Assembly (NCBI RefSeq): GCF_021729885.1
Contig: NZ_CP063401.1
Span: 1,488,001-1,552,000 of the forward strand
From: Devosia sp. SL43
GTDB lineage: Bacteria; Pseudomonadota; Alphaproteobacteria; Rhizobiales; Devosiaceae
Reading direction: 5' to 3'
DNA: 64,000 nt
Below the pieces are notes generated by a model. The model was not told the origin of the DNA, ran no database searches, and saw only the letters and a program-made list of their open reading frames with translations. Positions 16,655 to 24,720 of the stretch are shown here, one piece after another. Numbering within the stretch: the first letter of the stretch is position 1; every line of letters starts with the position of its first letter. The position numbers and the translations under genes were made by a program.

Positions 16655-16664
16655 TGAGCGTAGA

Positions 16665-16790
16665 CTATTCGTGGCTTGCGATGGCCACGGTCGTCACGAA
16701 CTCGCTGCGCGGCGCTTCGGCAAAGGAAGCCGCAAAGGTCAGGAAGCTGATGGCAACGGCGAAGAGGGCGGTGAGCAGGATCTGGGTCAT
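16665..16790 (-). CDS. small membrane or secreted protein, 41 aa
   Basis: A short minus-strand ORF starts at ATG 16790. A hydrophobic stretch (ILLTALFAVAISFLTFAASF) could be a membrane anchor or signal sequence, followed by a hydrophilic tail ending VTTVAIASHE. It lies 28 bases after a second small ORF of similar design. The ribosome-binding site is weak. I do not recognise the family. Confidence 0.4.
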   Translation of the reverse strand: MTQILLTALFAVAISFLTFAASFAEAPRSEFVTTVAIASHE

Positions 16791-16818
16791 TTTGTTGGGT
16801 CCGGAAATGGCGTGATGC

Positions 16819-16950
16819 TTAGTTGACGGTGGCTTCGATACGCACAGCGCCATCGAGCTTGGTCAGACCGGCATGGTGAGTGGGCAGCACACCTGCGAAG
16901 AACAGGTTGAACAGCATTCCCACAAGGGCGGTGAACAGCATCGGAGGCAT
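16819..16950 (-). CDS. small membrane protein, 43 aa
   Basis: A short minus-strand ORF from ATG 16950 to TAA encodes MPPMLFTALVGMLFNLFFAG, then a hydrophilic tail with the end VRIEATVN. Its layout (hydrophobic first half, about 20 polar residues after) mirrors the 41-residue ORF that follows, and the pair may be co-transcribed. The ribosome-binding site is poor, so coding status rests on composition and arrangement only. Confidence 0.38.
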   Translation of the reverse strand: MPPMLFTALVGMLFNLFFAGVLPTHHAGLTKLDGAVRIEATVN

Positions 16951-17128
16951 GGTCGTTTCGGCTTTCTTGTCAGTGTGACCCTCCTCTAGCGGGCACGCGT
17001 TGAACCGCTCACGAATGCGTCATTAATGTTCCGTTCAGATTGTCGGCCTCTGCATGTCAGCCATGTGAAGCGAACCAAACCGGCAGCCGCGCGTTGGGTC
17101 TACCGAACCAATCCGAGTGAGGCCTGCC

Positions 17129-17905
17129 ATGTCGCAGATCGATAACATCGACCCTAACGCCATTCCGCACCTGGCGATCTTCACCGACTTCGACGGAACC
17201 CTGGTCGAGCTGGCGGAAACACCCGACGAGATCGATGTGCCGGTTTCCCTTGCGCACCAGCTGGAACGCGCTGCGCGCGAGTTCGACAGCGCCTTTGCCG
17301 TTCTGACGGGCCGCGAAATCGCCGATATCGACAAGTTCCTGTCGCCGCTGCTGCTGCCTATTGCCGGTGCCCACGGTACGCAGCGTCGTCGTGCCGATGG
17401 CTTTGTCGAAACGGTCGACCCGGCTTCGATACTGGGCGCTGAAGAAATCGCGCACGCAGTGCAGCCCTTGCTCATCGCTCATCCAAGCCTGCTCATGGAA
17501 ACCAAAGAGGGCGCAGTGGCCCTGCACTACCGCCAGGCGCCGGAGCTGGAGACAGCCGTGCGCATTGCCATGGAAGAGGCGCTGCACAGCGTCACCGACT
17601 TCGAACTGGTTCCCGGCAAGATGGTGCTTGAGGCCCGGCCACGCGGCGTCAGTAAGGGCGAGGCGTTGCGCGCCTTCATGCGCGAAGAGCCCTTTGTCGG
17701 TCGTACCCCGATCTTCATCGGCGACGACACCACTGACGAAGACGCCTTCATCGCCGCCCAGGAACTGGGTGGCGTGGGCATCAAGCTGGGTGAGGGCGAC
17801 ACCGCTGCACGCATGAGGATTGCCAATGTCGCGTCCGTTCACGCCCTGATCCAGGGGCTCGGCGATATCGCCGCCCGCGATCGCGAGTATGCGCTGACGC
17901 ACTGA
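17129..17905 (+). CDS. otsB: trehalose-6-phosphate phosphatase
   Basis: The 258-residue HAD enzyme dephosphorylates trehalose 6-phosphate. Motif I is FTDFDGTLVEL with the nucleophilic Asp, motif II lies in AFAVLTGR, and the C-terminal motif is IFIGDDTTDEDAF. The ATG at 17129 has GTGAGG upstream; an in-frame GTG at 17117 would add four residues. It lies 24 bases before otsA, so the two form an otsBA operon that makes trehalose for osmotic or desiccation protection. Confidence 0.94.
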   Translation: MSQIDNIDPNAIPHLAIFTDFDGTLVELAETPDEIDVPVSLAHQLERAAREFDSAFAVLTGREIADIDKFLSPLLLPIAGAHGTQRRRADGFVETVDPASILGAEEIAHAVQPLLIAHPSLLMETKEGAVALHYRQAPELETAVRIAMEEALHSVTDFELVPGKMVLEARPRGVSKGEALRAFMREEPFVGRTPIFIGDDTTDEDAFIAAQELGGVGIKLGEGDTAARMRIANVASVHALIQGLGDIAARDREYALTH

Positions 17906-17929
17906 TTTGATGGACTGAAGGGGCACTGC

Positions 17930-19345
17930 ATGAGCCGATTAATCGTTGTATCGAACCGCACGCCGGGCAAGGGCCCGGCGGCGGGCGGCTTGGCTGTTGC
18001 CCTGCGCAAGACGCTGGCTGAACGCGAGGGATTTTGGTTCGGTTGGTCTGGTGATCTTGTCGAGACACCGTCAAGCGAAGCCAGGTTTCAGGACATTGAC
18101 GGCCTCTCAGTCGCCCAGATCGACCTGACGCGCGACGATCACCACGCCTACTATGCCGGCTTTTCCAACTCGATCCTCTGGCCCAGCTTCCATCTGCGGC
18201 TCGACCTCGCCACCATCGAGGCGCATTGGTACGAAGGCTATCGCTCCGTCAATGTGCAGTTCGCCCGCGCGCTGCTGCCGCTGCTGAGGCCCGACGACGT
18301 CATCTGGGTGCACGACTACCACCTGATTCCACTGGCGACGGAGCTTCGCAATCTGGGGGCGAGAAACCGCATCGGCTTCTATCTCCACATCCCCTTCCCC
18401 ACGCCCGACGCGCTCTACGCCATCCCGCACCATCAGGAACTGATGCGCGACCTGTCGCGCTACGATCTGGTCGGCATGCAGGCGAACCGAGACGTCAGCG
18501 CCTTTACTGAATTCTCCGAGCACCAGTCGCCGTCGAGCCTGTCGGGCAGTCCGCTCAAGTCGGTCGATTTCAGTCGCACCGAGGTCGCGGCCTTCCCCAT
18601 CGGCTCGGACCCGGACGCCTTTGCGCGCCTTTCCGTCAGCGCTGCCGCCACCAAGATGGTCAAGCGCATGGAGCGATCGCTGCATGGCCAGAACCTGATC
18701 CTGGGTGTCGATCGTCTGGACTATTCAAAGGGCCTGCCGCAGCGCGTGGAGGCCTATGAAAAGCTTCTTGCCAATGACGGCCGCTTCCGCCGGCAGGTAC
18801 ATCTGCTGCAGGTGGCGCCGCCGTCACGCGACACGATCAAGGAATATCAGGAAACCAGCGACACCCTCGACGCAATCTGCGGCCGCGTCATGGGTCGCTT
18901 CGCCGAACCGGACTGGCAGCCGCTCACCTACGTCAAGCGCGCCTATGGCCAACCCAGCCTCGCCGGGCTCTATCGCCTCGCCCGGGTGGGCCTCGTGACC
19001 CCGCTGCGTGACGGCATGAACCTGGTCGCGCACGAATATGTTGGCTCGCAGAACCCAGCCGATCCCGGTGTACTGGTCTTGTCGCGTTTCGCCGGTGCGG
19101 CCGAGATTTTCGAAGACGCGGTCCTGGTCAATCCCTTCGACACCGACGAAACCGGCGAAGCGCTGCGCATGGCGCTCGATATGCCGCTCGACGAGCGTAT
19201 CGCCCGCTGGCAGAGCCTGATGGCCGCGGCGAGACGGCACAATGTCGACGACTGGAGCAGGAGCTTCATCGACCGCCTGGCGCCGAGCACATCGGGTGAC
19301 GGCACATCGACGCGGGATATTCTCTATCTGGCGTCCGTCGCCTAG
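17930..19345 (+). CDS. otsA: trehalose-6-phosphate synthase
   Basis: The 471-residue GT20 glycosyltransferase makes trehalose 6-phosphate from UDP-glucose and glucose 6-phosphate. The N-terminus RLIVVSNRTPGKGP, the mid segments WVHDYHLIPLATELR and FYLHIPFPTPD, ILGVDRLDYSKGLPQR, and the nucleotide-binding TPLRDGMNLVAHEYV are all conserved. Length is normal. It is the second gene of otsBA. Its stop codon shares the CTAG tetramer with the stop of the convergent reductase gene. Confidence 0.96.
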   Translation: MSRLIVVSNRTPGKGPAAGGLAVALRKTLAEREGFWFGWSGDLVETPSSEARFQDIDGLSVAQIDLTRDDHHAYYAGFSNSILWPSFHLRLDLATIEAHWYEGYRSVNVQFARALLPLLRPDDVIWVHDYHLIPLATELRNLGARNRIGFYLHIPFPTPDALYAIPHHQELMRDLSRYDLVGMQANRDVSAFTEFSEHQSPSSLSGSPLKSVDFSRTEVAAFPIGSDPDAFARLSVSAAATKMVKRMERSLHGQNLILGVDRLDYSKGLPQRVEAYEKLLANDGRFRRQVHLLQVAPPSRDTIKEYQETSDTLDAICGRVMGRFAEPDWQPLTYVKRAYGQPSLAGLYRLARVGLVTPLRDGMNLVAHEYVGSQNPADPGVLVLSRFAGAAEIFEDAVLVNPFDTDETGEALRMALDMPLDERIARWQSLMAAARRHNVDDWSRSFIDRLAPSTSGDGTSTRDILYLASVA

Positions 19346-20232
19346 CGCGACGCCCAGGGACTGCCCGCCGCGCCGAGCAAAGTCACCAACATCTTGTTCA
19401 CCGGCGTTGGAATGCCATGCTTGGTCCCCAGGCGAACGATGACGCCATTGCGGGCATCGATCTCCATCTGGTTCCCCGCAAGACGATCGGCGTGGAGAGA
19501 TCCACCGACTGCGCCCTCGGGCATACCGCGCGAACTGGCGATCGTGTTGACGATCACGCTGTCCGGAATCGTGGCACCCTCGGCGCGACCGACCGCCACG
19601 CATTCCTCGACCAGCCCGCGCACGATCGCCGCCAGATCGTCGCTCCAGACGGGGCCGGTCGCGCGCAGGGTCAGCGCCGGAACGACGGCCCCGCAATTGC
19701 CCGCCAGCTTGATCCACGCCTGCGACAGAAAATCGGCATGCGCCGCCGCCTCGATCTCGGAATGGGCGAACAGCGCAGCAAAATCCTCGCCATTGCGTCC
19801 AGCCGGCACGGCGATGATACCGTGGCGGCTTTGCACGATCCGCCCCGGCGCATTGCGCGCCGCCGGCAGGTTGATCATAACGGGCACCAGGCGTTCCGCC
19901 GGCACGAGATGCTCGAACAGGCGGACATGCTCCACCCCGTTCTGGATGATGGCCACGCGCGTTTCGGGTCCAACCAGCCGGTCCAGCCAGCGTTTGGTCG
20001 AATCCACATCATAGGTCTTGGTCGCCACGAGCACCCAATCGACGGTTTCTGCCAGGGCGGGATCGGTGATCACTCTCGGCCTTGCCGTGATCATCCCGCT
20101 TGGCGTTTCGACCCGCAGATCGTCCAGCGGCGTGCGAGCACAGAGCGTGATGGCAAAATCGGGGTTCTGCGCCAGCCATGCGGCGACGGTGCCGCCGATG
20201 GCGCCGGGTCCGATAAGGGCAATCGTGGTCAT
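19342..20232 (-). CDS. 2-dehydropantoate 2-reductase family protein
   Basis: The 296-residue protein has an N-terminal Rossmann fold (ALIGPGAIGGTVAAWLA) and an ApbA/PanE C-terminal domain. In the PanE reaction it would reduce ketopantoate with NADPH for pantothenate synthesis, but many paralogues act on other 2-oxoacids. The ATG at 20232 has GGAGTG five bases upstream. It is convergent with otsA and the two stops share a CTAG. No other pantothenate genes are nearby, so a gene symbol is not given. Confidence 0.82.
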   Translation of the reverse strand: MTTIALIGPGAIGGTVAAWLAQNPDFAITLCARTPLDDLRVETPSGMITARPRVITDPALAETVDWVLVATKTYDVDSTKRWLDRLVGPETRVAIIQNGVEHVRLFEHLVPAERLVPVMINLPAARNAPGRIVQSRHGIIAVPAGRNGEDFAALFAHSEIEAAAHADFLSQAWIKLAGNCGAVVPALTLRATGPVWSDDLAAIVRGLVEECVAVGRAEGATIPDSVIVNTIASSRGMPEGAVGGSLHADRLAGNQMEIDARNGVIVRLGTKHGIPTPVNKMLVTLLGAAGSPWASR

Positions 20233-20244
20233 GGCGCACTCCAA

Positions 20245-20274
20245 CGAAAAAGGGCGGCCACATGGGCCGCCCTT
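20245..20274 (-). terminator. rho-independent terminator of the helicase gene
   Basis: A perfect 10-bp stem (20250-20259 with 20265-20274) is followed on the minus strand by a run of Ts at 20249-20245. It sits between the helicase stop and the reductase start. Confidence 0.8.
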
Positions 20275-20298
20275 CTCATAACCGATTCCGTGTGAGGT

Positions 20299-21900
20299 TT
20301 ATGCGCGACCGCGCTGGCGATCGGCATTGGAGCGACCGCCGGTGCGGACAGCGTCCTTCTGCGTCTTGCCCCAGCGCTGCTTGGTCTTGTCGCCGGCCGG
20401 CTTGTTGTTGGCCATTGGCTTGCCTGTTTCCATATCGCGACGCACGGCCCGAGCCGGCGCGGCGGCACCGTCAACCGGACGCGTGCGCGGTGCGCTTTCC
20501 GGACGGGTGCGTGGCGCACTATCCGGGCGCGTACGAGCCGCTTCGGTTGCCGGACGGGCACGCGGGGTGTCCGAAGGCTGATGATGCGGCTGCGGCCGAC
20601 CGCCGGTCTCCTTGGAGAACTCGGCGAAGGGACGGCGCTCTGCCGGCGAACGACGATCAGCCTGAGGCGCGCGCGGGTTCTTGGACGAACGCGGACCAGG
20701 ACGGCCACCGGATGGCTTCTTGTAGGCCGAACGGGGCGCTTCGATCACACCGGTCTCGTTGGCAAGATGCAGGTTGCCGCTCTGCGGCAGCGTGCGGCGG
20801 ATCAGGCGCTCGACATCGCGCAGCTTGTCGCGCTCGGTACCATCGCACAGGGTGATGGCAATGCCCGAGGCGCCGTTGCGGCCAGTGCGGCCGATACGGT
20901 GAACGTAGTTCTCCGGATCGTCTGGCAGCTCGTAGTTCACCACATGGGTGATGCCGGGCACGTCGATACCGCGCGCTGCGATATCGGTTGCAACGAGGAT
21001 ACGCACGTCACCCGAGGAAAAGCCCTTGAGGGCCGCCTGGCGGGCATTCTGGCTCTTGTTGCCGTGGATCGCCGCAGCCTTGTGACCATCGATCTCGAGG
21101 TTCTTCGCCACGCGATCGGCGCCATGCTTGGTGCGCGCGAAGATGATCACGCGTTCCATGGCTTCTTCTTCGTTGGCCAGCAGCTCATTGAGCACGCCGC
21201 GCTTGGCCTTGGAACCGGAAAGGATCACGCGCTGGTCGATCTTGATCACGGTAGAACCGGCAACCGACGCATCGACACGCACCGGCTCATTGAGCAGGGT
21301 CTTGGCGAGATCGGCGACTTCGGGGGCCATGGTGGCCGAGAACATCATGGTCTGGCGCTTGACGCCGATCGCCTTGGCGACAGCGCGGACCGGAGCGATG
21401 AAGCCCATGTCGAGCATACGGTCGGCCTCGTCGAGCACGAACCAGCGGGTTTCGTTGAGCTTGATCTTGCCGTCGTCCATCAGGTCCTTGAGGCGACCAG
21501 GAGTGGCGACCGTGATATCGACGCCGCGCTCGAGGCGCTTGACCTGATGGTAGCGCGACACGCCGCCCAGCAGCAGAACGGTATCAAGCTTCATCTTGCT
21601 GCCGGCAAACTTGCGGATGGCTTCGTCGATCTGGACGGCCAGTTCGCGCGTCGGGGCAAGAATGAGGGCGCGGGTGGTCATCGGCCGCGGACGGCCGGTG
21701 AGGGTGAGAAGGCCAGCCAAGATCGGCAGGCCGAAGGCCGCCGTCTTGCCCGAACCGGTCTGGGCAATGCCCATCATGTCCCGGCCTTCGAGAAGCTTCG
21801 GGATGGCCTGGAGCTGGATCTTGGTGGGCTCGGTAAAGCCTCCGGCAGTCAGGCTGTCGGTAATCAGGGTCGGCAGGCCGAGGGAAATAAAGTCGTTCAA
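20299..21900 (-). CDS. DEAD-box ATP-dependent RNA helicase, RhlE type
   Basis: The 533-residue RNA helicase has all core motifs: a Q-motif region (FTEPTKIQLQAIP), AQTGSGKT, PTRELAVQ, TPGR, DEAD, SAT, RGIDVPG and HRIGRTGRNG. The last 150 residues are basic, Pro/Arg-rich and disordered, with repeats of the form RTRPxSAP, probably an RNA-binding tail. I prefer a TTG start at 21900 (NDFISLGLP), which matches family N-termini. An ATG at 21975 would add 25 atypical residues and has no ribosome-binding site. It probably acts in RNA turnover or cold-stress ribosome assembly. Confidence 0.88.
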   Translation of the reverse strand: MNDFISLGLPTLITDSLTAGGFTEPTKIQLQAIPKLLEGRDMMGIAQTGSGKTAAFGLPILAGLLTLTGRPRPMTTRALILAPTRELAVQIDEAIRKFAGSKMKLDTVLLLGGVSRYHQVKRLERGVDITVATPGRLKDLMDDGKIKLNETRWFVLDEADRMLDMGFIAPVRAVAKAIGVKRQTMMFSATMAPEVADLAKTLLNEPVRVDASVAGSTVIKIDQRVILSGSKAKRGVLNELLANEEEAMERVIIFARTKHGADRVAKNLEIDGHKAAAIHGNKSQNARQAALKGFSSGDVRILVATDIAARGIDVPGITHVVNYELPDDPENYVHRIGRTGRNGASGIAITLCDGTERDKLRDVERLIRRTLPQSGNLHLANETGVIEAPRSAYKKPSGGRPGPRSSKNPRAPQADRRSPAERRPFAEFSKETGGRPQPHHQPSDTPRARPATEAARTRPDSAPRTRPESAPRTRPVDGAAAPARAVRRDMETGKPMANNKPAGDKTKQRWGKTQKDAVRTGGRSNADRQRGRA

Positions 21901-21975
21901 GTGAACACGTCTTTCTGCGCCACATGGCGCTTGGGGCGCGCAGAACAATGCAGCGCGCAAATCGCCATTCCACAT

Positions 21976-22443
21976 GGGAACAGCGGATCAACAGGTGCAA
22001 TCGGGCGATAAGAGGGAGATATCGCGCGGGTGCTGGCTCGAACCCGGACAAACTGTTTCCGGGCTGACTTCGCCGCTCACCGCAGGGGATAAGAAGTGAA
22101 GTCCGTCACCAAAGTTCTGGCGCCAGCGGATCCAACAAAGGTCCATGCGCCGGTGACGATCGCGGTGATATGGGGCAAGGCGCCTGAAATAGCAAGGAAA
22201 TTCGGGCTTGCAGGACGCATGGCGGAGTTGCGTTCCTCCACTTCCCCTTACCCAAAGGGCAGTTGAGGGGGCAAAAATCTCACTCGCCCACCAGACAGCA
22301 CCTCCCCCTTGATGGGGGAGGCTGGGAGGGGGTGATGGCAGCCCCGATACCGGCTAAACACCCCCACCCTTGATCCCTCCCCACAAGGGGGAGGGTGTCG
22401 ACTGGATCATCGAAGCTCACTTAATCCAAAAAGCGAGAAACCC
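21976..22443. other. gene-free stretch upstream of the helicase gene
   Basis: No supported gene is present. Near the helicase there is a small hairpin (CCCGG...CCGGG, about 22035-22063) that would lie in its long 5' leader. The half near 22300 is filled by a family A intergenic repeat. The middle, 22070-22290, shows nothing I can identify. Confidence 0.5.
22299..22399. repeat. intergenic inverted-repeat element, family A (second copy)
   Basis: The palindrome CCTCCCCC-TTGAT-GGGGGAGG followed by CTGGGAGGGGGTG is nearly identical to the copy at 7707-7743. It is followed by a degenerate facing copy at about 22359-22396. Confidence 0.75.
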
Positions 22444-23232
22444 TCAAATCCCCGCATACCAGTCATAGCCAGTATCTTCCCAATACCCGCCCCTGCCCTT
22501 GCCGAAGCTAGACAGGTCATCCACCAGTTCGATCGTGTGCAGGTATTTCGGTTGCTTGTAGCCCAGCGCCCGCTCAATCCGCAGGCGTACCGGCGCGCCG
22601 TTGCTCACCGGCAGCACCTGGTCGTTAAGGCCGTAGCTCAGGATCGACTGCGGGTGATAGGCGTCGATCAGGTCCGAGCTGGTATAGTACAAAATATCGC
22701 CCGACAGCGTCCGCTGGATATTGTCGAAGCAGTGATAGACGCAGAACTTCGCTGTCGGCTTGACGCGCGCCATGTCGAGGATCGGCCCCAGCGGCGTGCC
22801 GGTCCATTTGGCAATGCAGCTCCAGCCTTCGACGCAGTCGTGCCGGGTGATCTGACTGCGCGCCGGCATATTGCGCAGCTCGTCGAGCGAGAATTCCAGC
22901 GGCTGCTCGACCATGCCAATGACCTTGAGCTTGTAGCTGGCGAAGTTCTCCGCCTTGAGGAACATATATTCCGGCGTCGTCGGATCGGTGGAGCCGTTGG
23001 GCCGCTGCCCCTGGCGGATTTCGCTCGGGGCATATTCGCGCGCCAGCGTCTGGCTGCCGATGATGGCCCGCTGCGCCTGGTAGGTCAGCACATTGGCTCG
23101 TTCCATGATCTGCCGGGCGGGCCCGCTCTTGTCGGCCAGGAAATCGAATTGGTCGCAACCTGCCAGGACTAGGCCTGAGCCCGCCAGCACCGAGCTGCGC
23201 AGAAAATTGCGGCGCGTGAGAATGGCGCTCAT
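22444..23232 (-). CDS. MsrP/YedY-like molybdopterin oxidoreductase, lipoprotein with twin-Arg leader
   Basis: The 262-residue enzyme belongs to the sulfite-oxidase-fold family. The leader has TRRNFLRSS, a hydrophobic run and a lipobox LAGC, so Tat export and lipid anchoring are likely. The Mo-ligand Cys lies in TRHDCVEGWSCIAKWTG, and PVRLRIERALGYKQPKY is typical of MsrP/YedY. It probably repairs oxidised methionine in the periplasm, with electrons from the cytochrome b encoded just upstream (ATGA overlap at 23229-23232). A sulfite-oxidising role cannot be excluded. Confidence 0.87.
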   Translation of the reverse strand: MSAILTRRNFLRSSVLAGSGLVLAGCDQFDFLADKSGPARQIMERANVLTYQAQRAIIGSQTLAREYAPSEIRQGQRPNGSTDPTTPEYMFLKAENFASYKLKVIGMVEQPLEFSLDELRNMPARSQITRHDCVEGWSCIAKWTGTPLGPILDMARVKPTAKFCVYHCFDNIQRTLSGDILYYTSSDLIDAYHPQSILSYGLNDQVLPVSNGAPVRLRIERALGYKQPKYLHTIELVDDLSSFGKGRGGYWEDTGYDWYAGI

Positions 23233-24080
23233 GGCTTGTCTCCTTCGACGGTGGGTGTGCCGGGGCTGGCGCGATACCAGCCTGTGATCATCGAGCGCAG
23301 CTCGTTGATCGGCCCCGCTGCAAGCACCATGATGATGTGGATAATGAAGAAGCCGACCAGCAACAGCATGACGATGAAATGGATCGTCCGCGCCGTCTGC
23401 CGCCCGCCGAAAATGTCGAGCATCCACGGCGCGATCGCGTTGATGCCAGGGCTCATGGTCAGGCCAGTGGCTACGATCAGGGGGAACAGTACGAAGAACA
23501 CACCGAAATAAGCGATGCGCTGCAATGGTCCATAAGTCCGGCCATGATGAAAGCGCAGCGTGGCGTGGTCCACCACATCCTTTGGCACTCCGGCCACGTC
23601 CTTGGGCCGCACAATAATGTCGCGGCGGATATGGCCGTTGATGAAGCTGGCGAGGAACCAGATGAACATCGTGCCGACGAAAATCCAACCAAAGAAGAAA
23701 TGCACCACGCGGCCAGTGCCGAGGTCCCGATAGGACGGGATGGTCACCGAGCCCGGAAACGCGGTGAAGGTCGGTCGCTCGGCCGACCCGCTCATACCCA
23801 GGCCGATGGCCGTGGTGTCGATCGTCTGGCCGAAGATCGTGGTCTGAGCACGCGGCCCGGCATCGGTATTGATGGCGCCGATCTCGAGGATTGCATTCTC
23901 GAACTCGAAGCCCGATTGCTGGCCGATATAGAGCGCTGGATGGGCGTTGAAGATTTGCAGGCCCGTCAGCAGCAGGAAGAACAGGCAGATCGCCCAGATC
24001 CAGTGCGTCACCCGCGTCCAGATCGATTGACGATAGATCAGCGGCCCTTTGGCCGCTGGCAGACTGGTCGCTTCTGTCAT
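23229..24080 (-). CDS. di-haem cytochrome b partner of the molybdoenzyme
   Basis: The 283-residue inner-membrane protein has four or five hydrophobic segments with conserved histidines (TRVTHWIWAICLF, RVVHFFFGWIF, RTIHFIVMLLL, HIIMVLAAG). It resembles the cytochrome b561/thiosulfate-reductase cytochrome b family, not the smaller YedZ/MsrQ. The start at 24080 has GGAAGAG upstream. It overlaps the molybdoenzyme gene by four bases, so it most likely passes quinol electrons to that enzyme. It lies 84 bases after the methionine-rich protein gene and has no obvious terminator in between. Confidence 0.85.
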   Translation of the reverse strand: MTEATSLPAAKGPLIYRQSIWTRVTHWIWAICLFFLLLTGLQIFNAHPALYIGQQSGFEFENAILEIGAINTDAGPRAQTTIFGQTIDTTAIGLGMSGSAERPTFTAFPGSVTIPSYRDLGTGRVVHFFFGWIFVGTMFIWFLASFINGHIRRDIIVRPKDVAGVPKDVVDHATLRFHHGRTYGPLQRIAYFGVFFVLFPLIVATGLTMSPGINAIAPWMLDIFGGRQTARTIHFIVMLLLVGFFIIHIIMVLAAGPINELRSMITGWYRASPGTPTVEGDKP

Positions 24081-24164
24081 GCTCTTCCCCCTATGGTCGC
24101 ATTTGCCCCGCGACACACCAAGCAACGGTATCCCGCGAGGCGAATGGCGAACATCACATAAATG

Positions 24165-24551
24165 TTATGGCTTGGGCGCCATCGCGTCAGCCGGGGCCAT
24201 AGCATCGGCAGGTGCCATTGCATCGGCGGGAGCCATTGCATCGGCGGGAGCCATGGCGTCTGCGGGAGCCATAGCGTCAGCAGGCGCCATGGCGTCCGGG
24301 ATCATACCGTTATGCATGCCGTGGCAGGCGTCGCTCGCCACCTTCATCACTTCGGGGAAAGTGATCATGCCGGCTTGCTCGAGGCACATCTTGAGATCGT
24401 CGTCGCTCATAGGGGCCATGGCGCCCATGGCGTCGGCCGGGGCCATCGCATCAGTGGCAGGGGCCATCGCGTCCTGGGCGAAGCTGGGAGCGGCGGCAAA
24501 GGCGACTGCGGCAACAGCCGCGAGGGAAAGAGTGCGCAGGGCGAACGTCAT
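24165..24551 (-). CDS. secreted methionine-rich DAMAPA-repeat protein (MrpX-like)
   Basis: The 128-residue protein has a signal peptide (cleavage near APSFA-QDAM). The mature part of about 103 residues has about 17 Met, mostly in repeats of DAMAPA. One block follows the signal peptide and six full copies plus DAMAPKP end the protein. Between them is a short domain with two Cys (KMCLEQAG, SDACHGMHNG). The layout fits a periplasmic sacrificial methionine sink as described for MrpX of Azospira. A SigF-type promoter lies upstream, and a cytochrome b and a MsrP-like enzyme follow. Function is inferred from this context. Confidence 0.8.
   Translation of the reverse strand: MTFALRTLSLAAVAAVAFAAAPSFAQDAMAPATDAMAPADAMGAMAPMSDDDLKMCLEQAGMITFPEVMKVASDACHGMHNGMIPDAMAPADAMAPADAMAPADAMAPADAMAPADAMAPADAMAPKP
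24174..24300. repeat. 18-bp tandem repeat coding for DAMAPA
   Basis: Seven in-frame units of about 18 bases, read on the minus strand as Asp-Ala-Met-Ala-Pro-Ala, lie at the 3' end of the methionine-rich gene. Units differ at synonymous positions. The repeat number is likely to vary among strains. Confidence 0.85.
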
Positions 24552-24604
24552 GTTCTGTCTCCAGAATTTGACCACGCCCCAACGGCGCGGTTCATGCCCT
24601 GCCA

Positions 24605-24630
24605 TTCGGGGCTCGTGTTCAAGGCGTTAC
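24605..24630 (-). promoter_or_regulatory. SigF-type ECF promoter for the methionine-rich gene
   Basis: On the minus strand GTAACG (24630-24625) and CGAA (24608-24605) are separated by exactly 16 bases, and the flank reads CGAATGG. This matches the GTAACC-N16-CGAA consensus reported for SigF of Caulobacter. It leaves a leader of about 45 bases before ATG 24551. Confidence 0.75.
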
Positions 24631-24684
24631 GCGATAACGGTCTCGTGATTGAGAATTCTGCGTTTCAAACTTGTTGGCCCGCAT

Positions 24685-24710
24685 GTAACCTCTGCAGCGC
24701 AGGGAGCGAA
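24685..24710 (+). promoter_or_regulatory. SigF-type ECF promoter for the sigma factor gene itself
   Basis: GTAACC (24685-24690), a 16-base spacer and CGAA (24707-24710) match the SigF consensus and the divergent promoter. Only 10 bases separate CGAA from the ATG at 24721, so the transcript would be nearly leaderless. This indicates autoregulation. Confidence 0.75.
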
Positions 24711-24720
24711 TGACACCACA

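Noticed and set aside
20581-22011. Long plus-strand open frame opposite the helicase gene
   Set aside because: It is the antisense shadow of the DEAD-box gene, whose conserved motifs are all on the minus strand.
23233-23688. N-terminal extension of the molybdoenzyme frame
   Set aside because: It runs antiparallel in frame through the cytochrome b gene. The twin-Arg and lipobox leader at 23232 defines the real start.
24174-24300. Regular short repeats that could be taken for a CRISPR array
   Set aside because: The units are 18 bases, directly adjacent without spacers, and are in frame as DAMAPA codons of a secreted protein.
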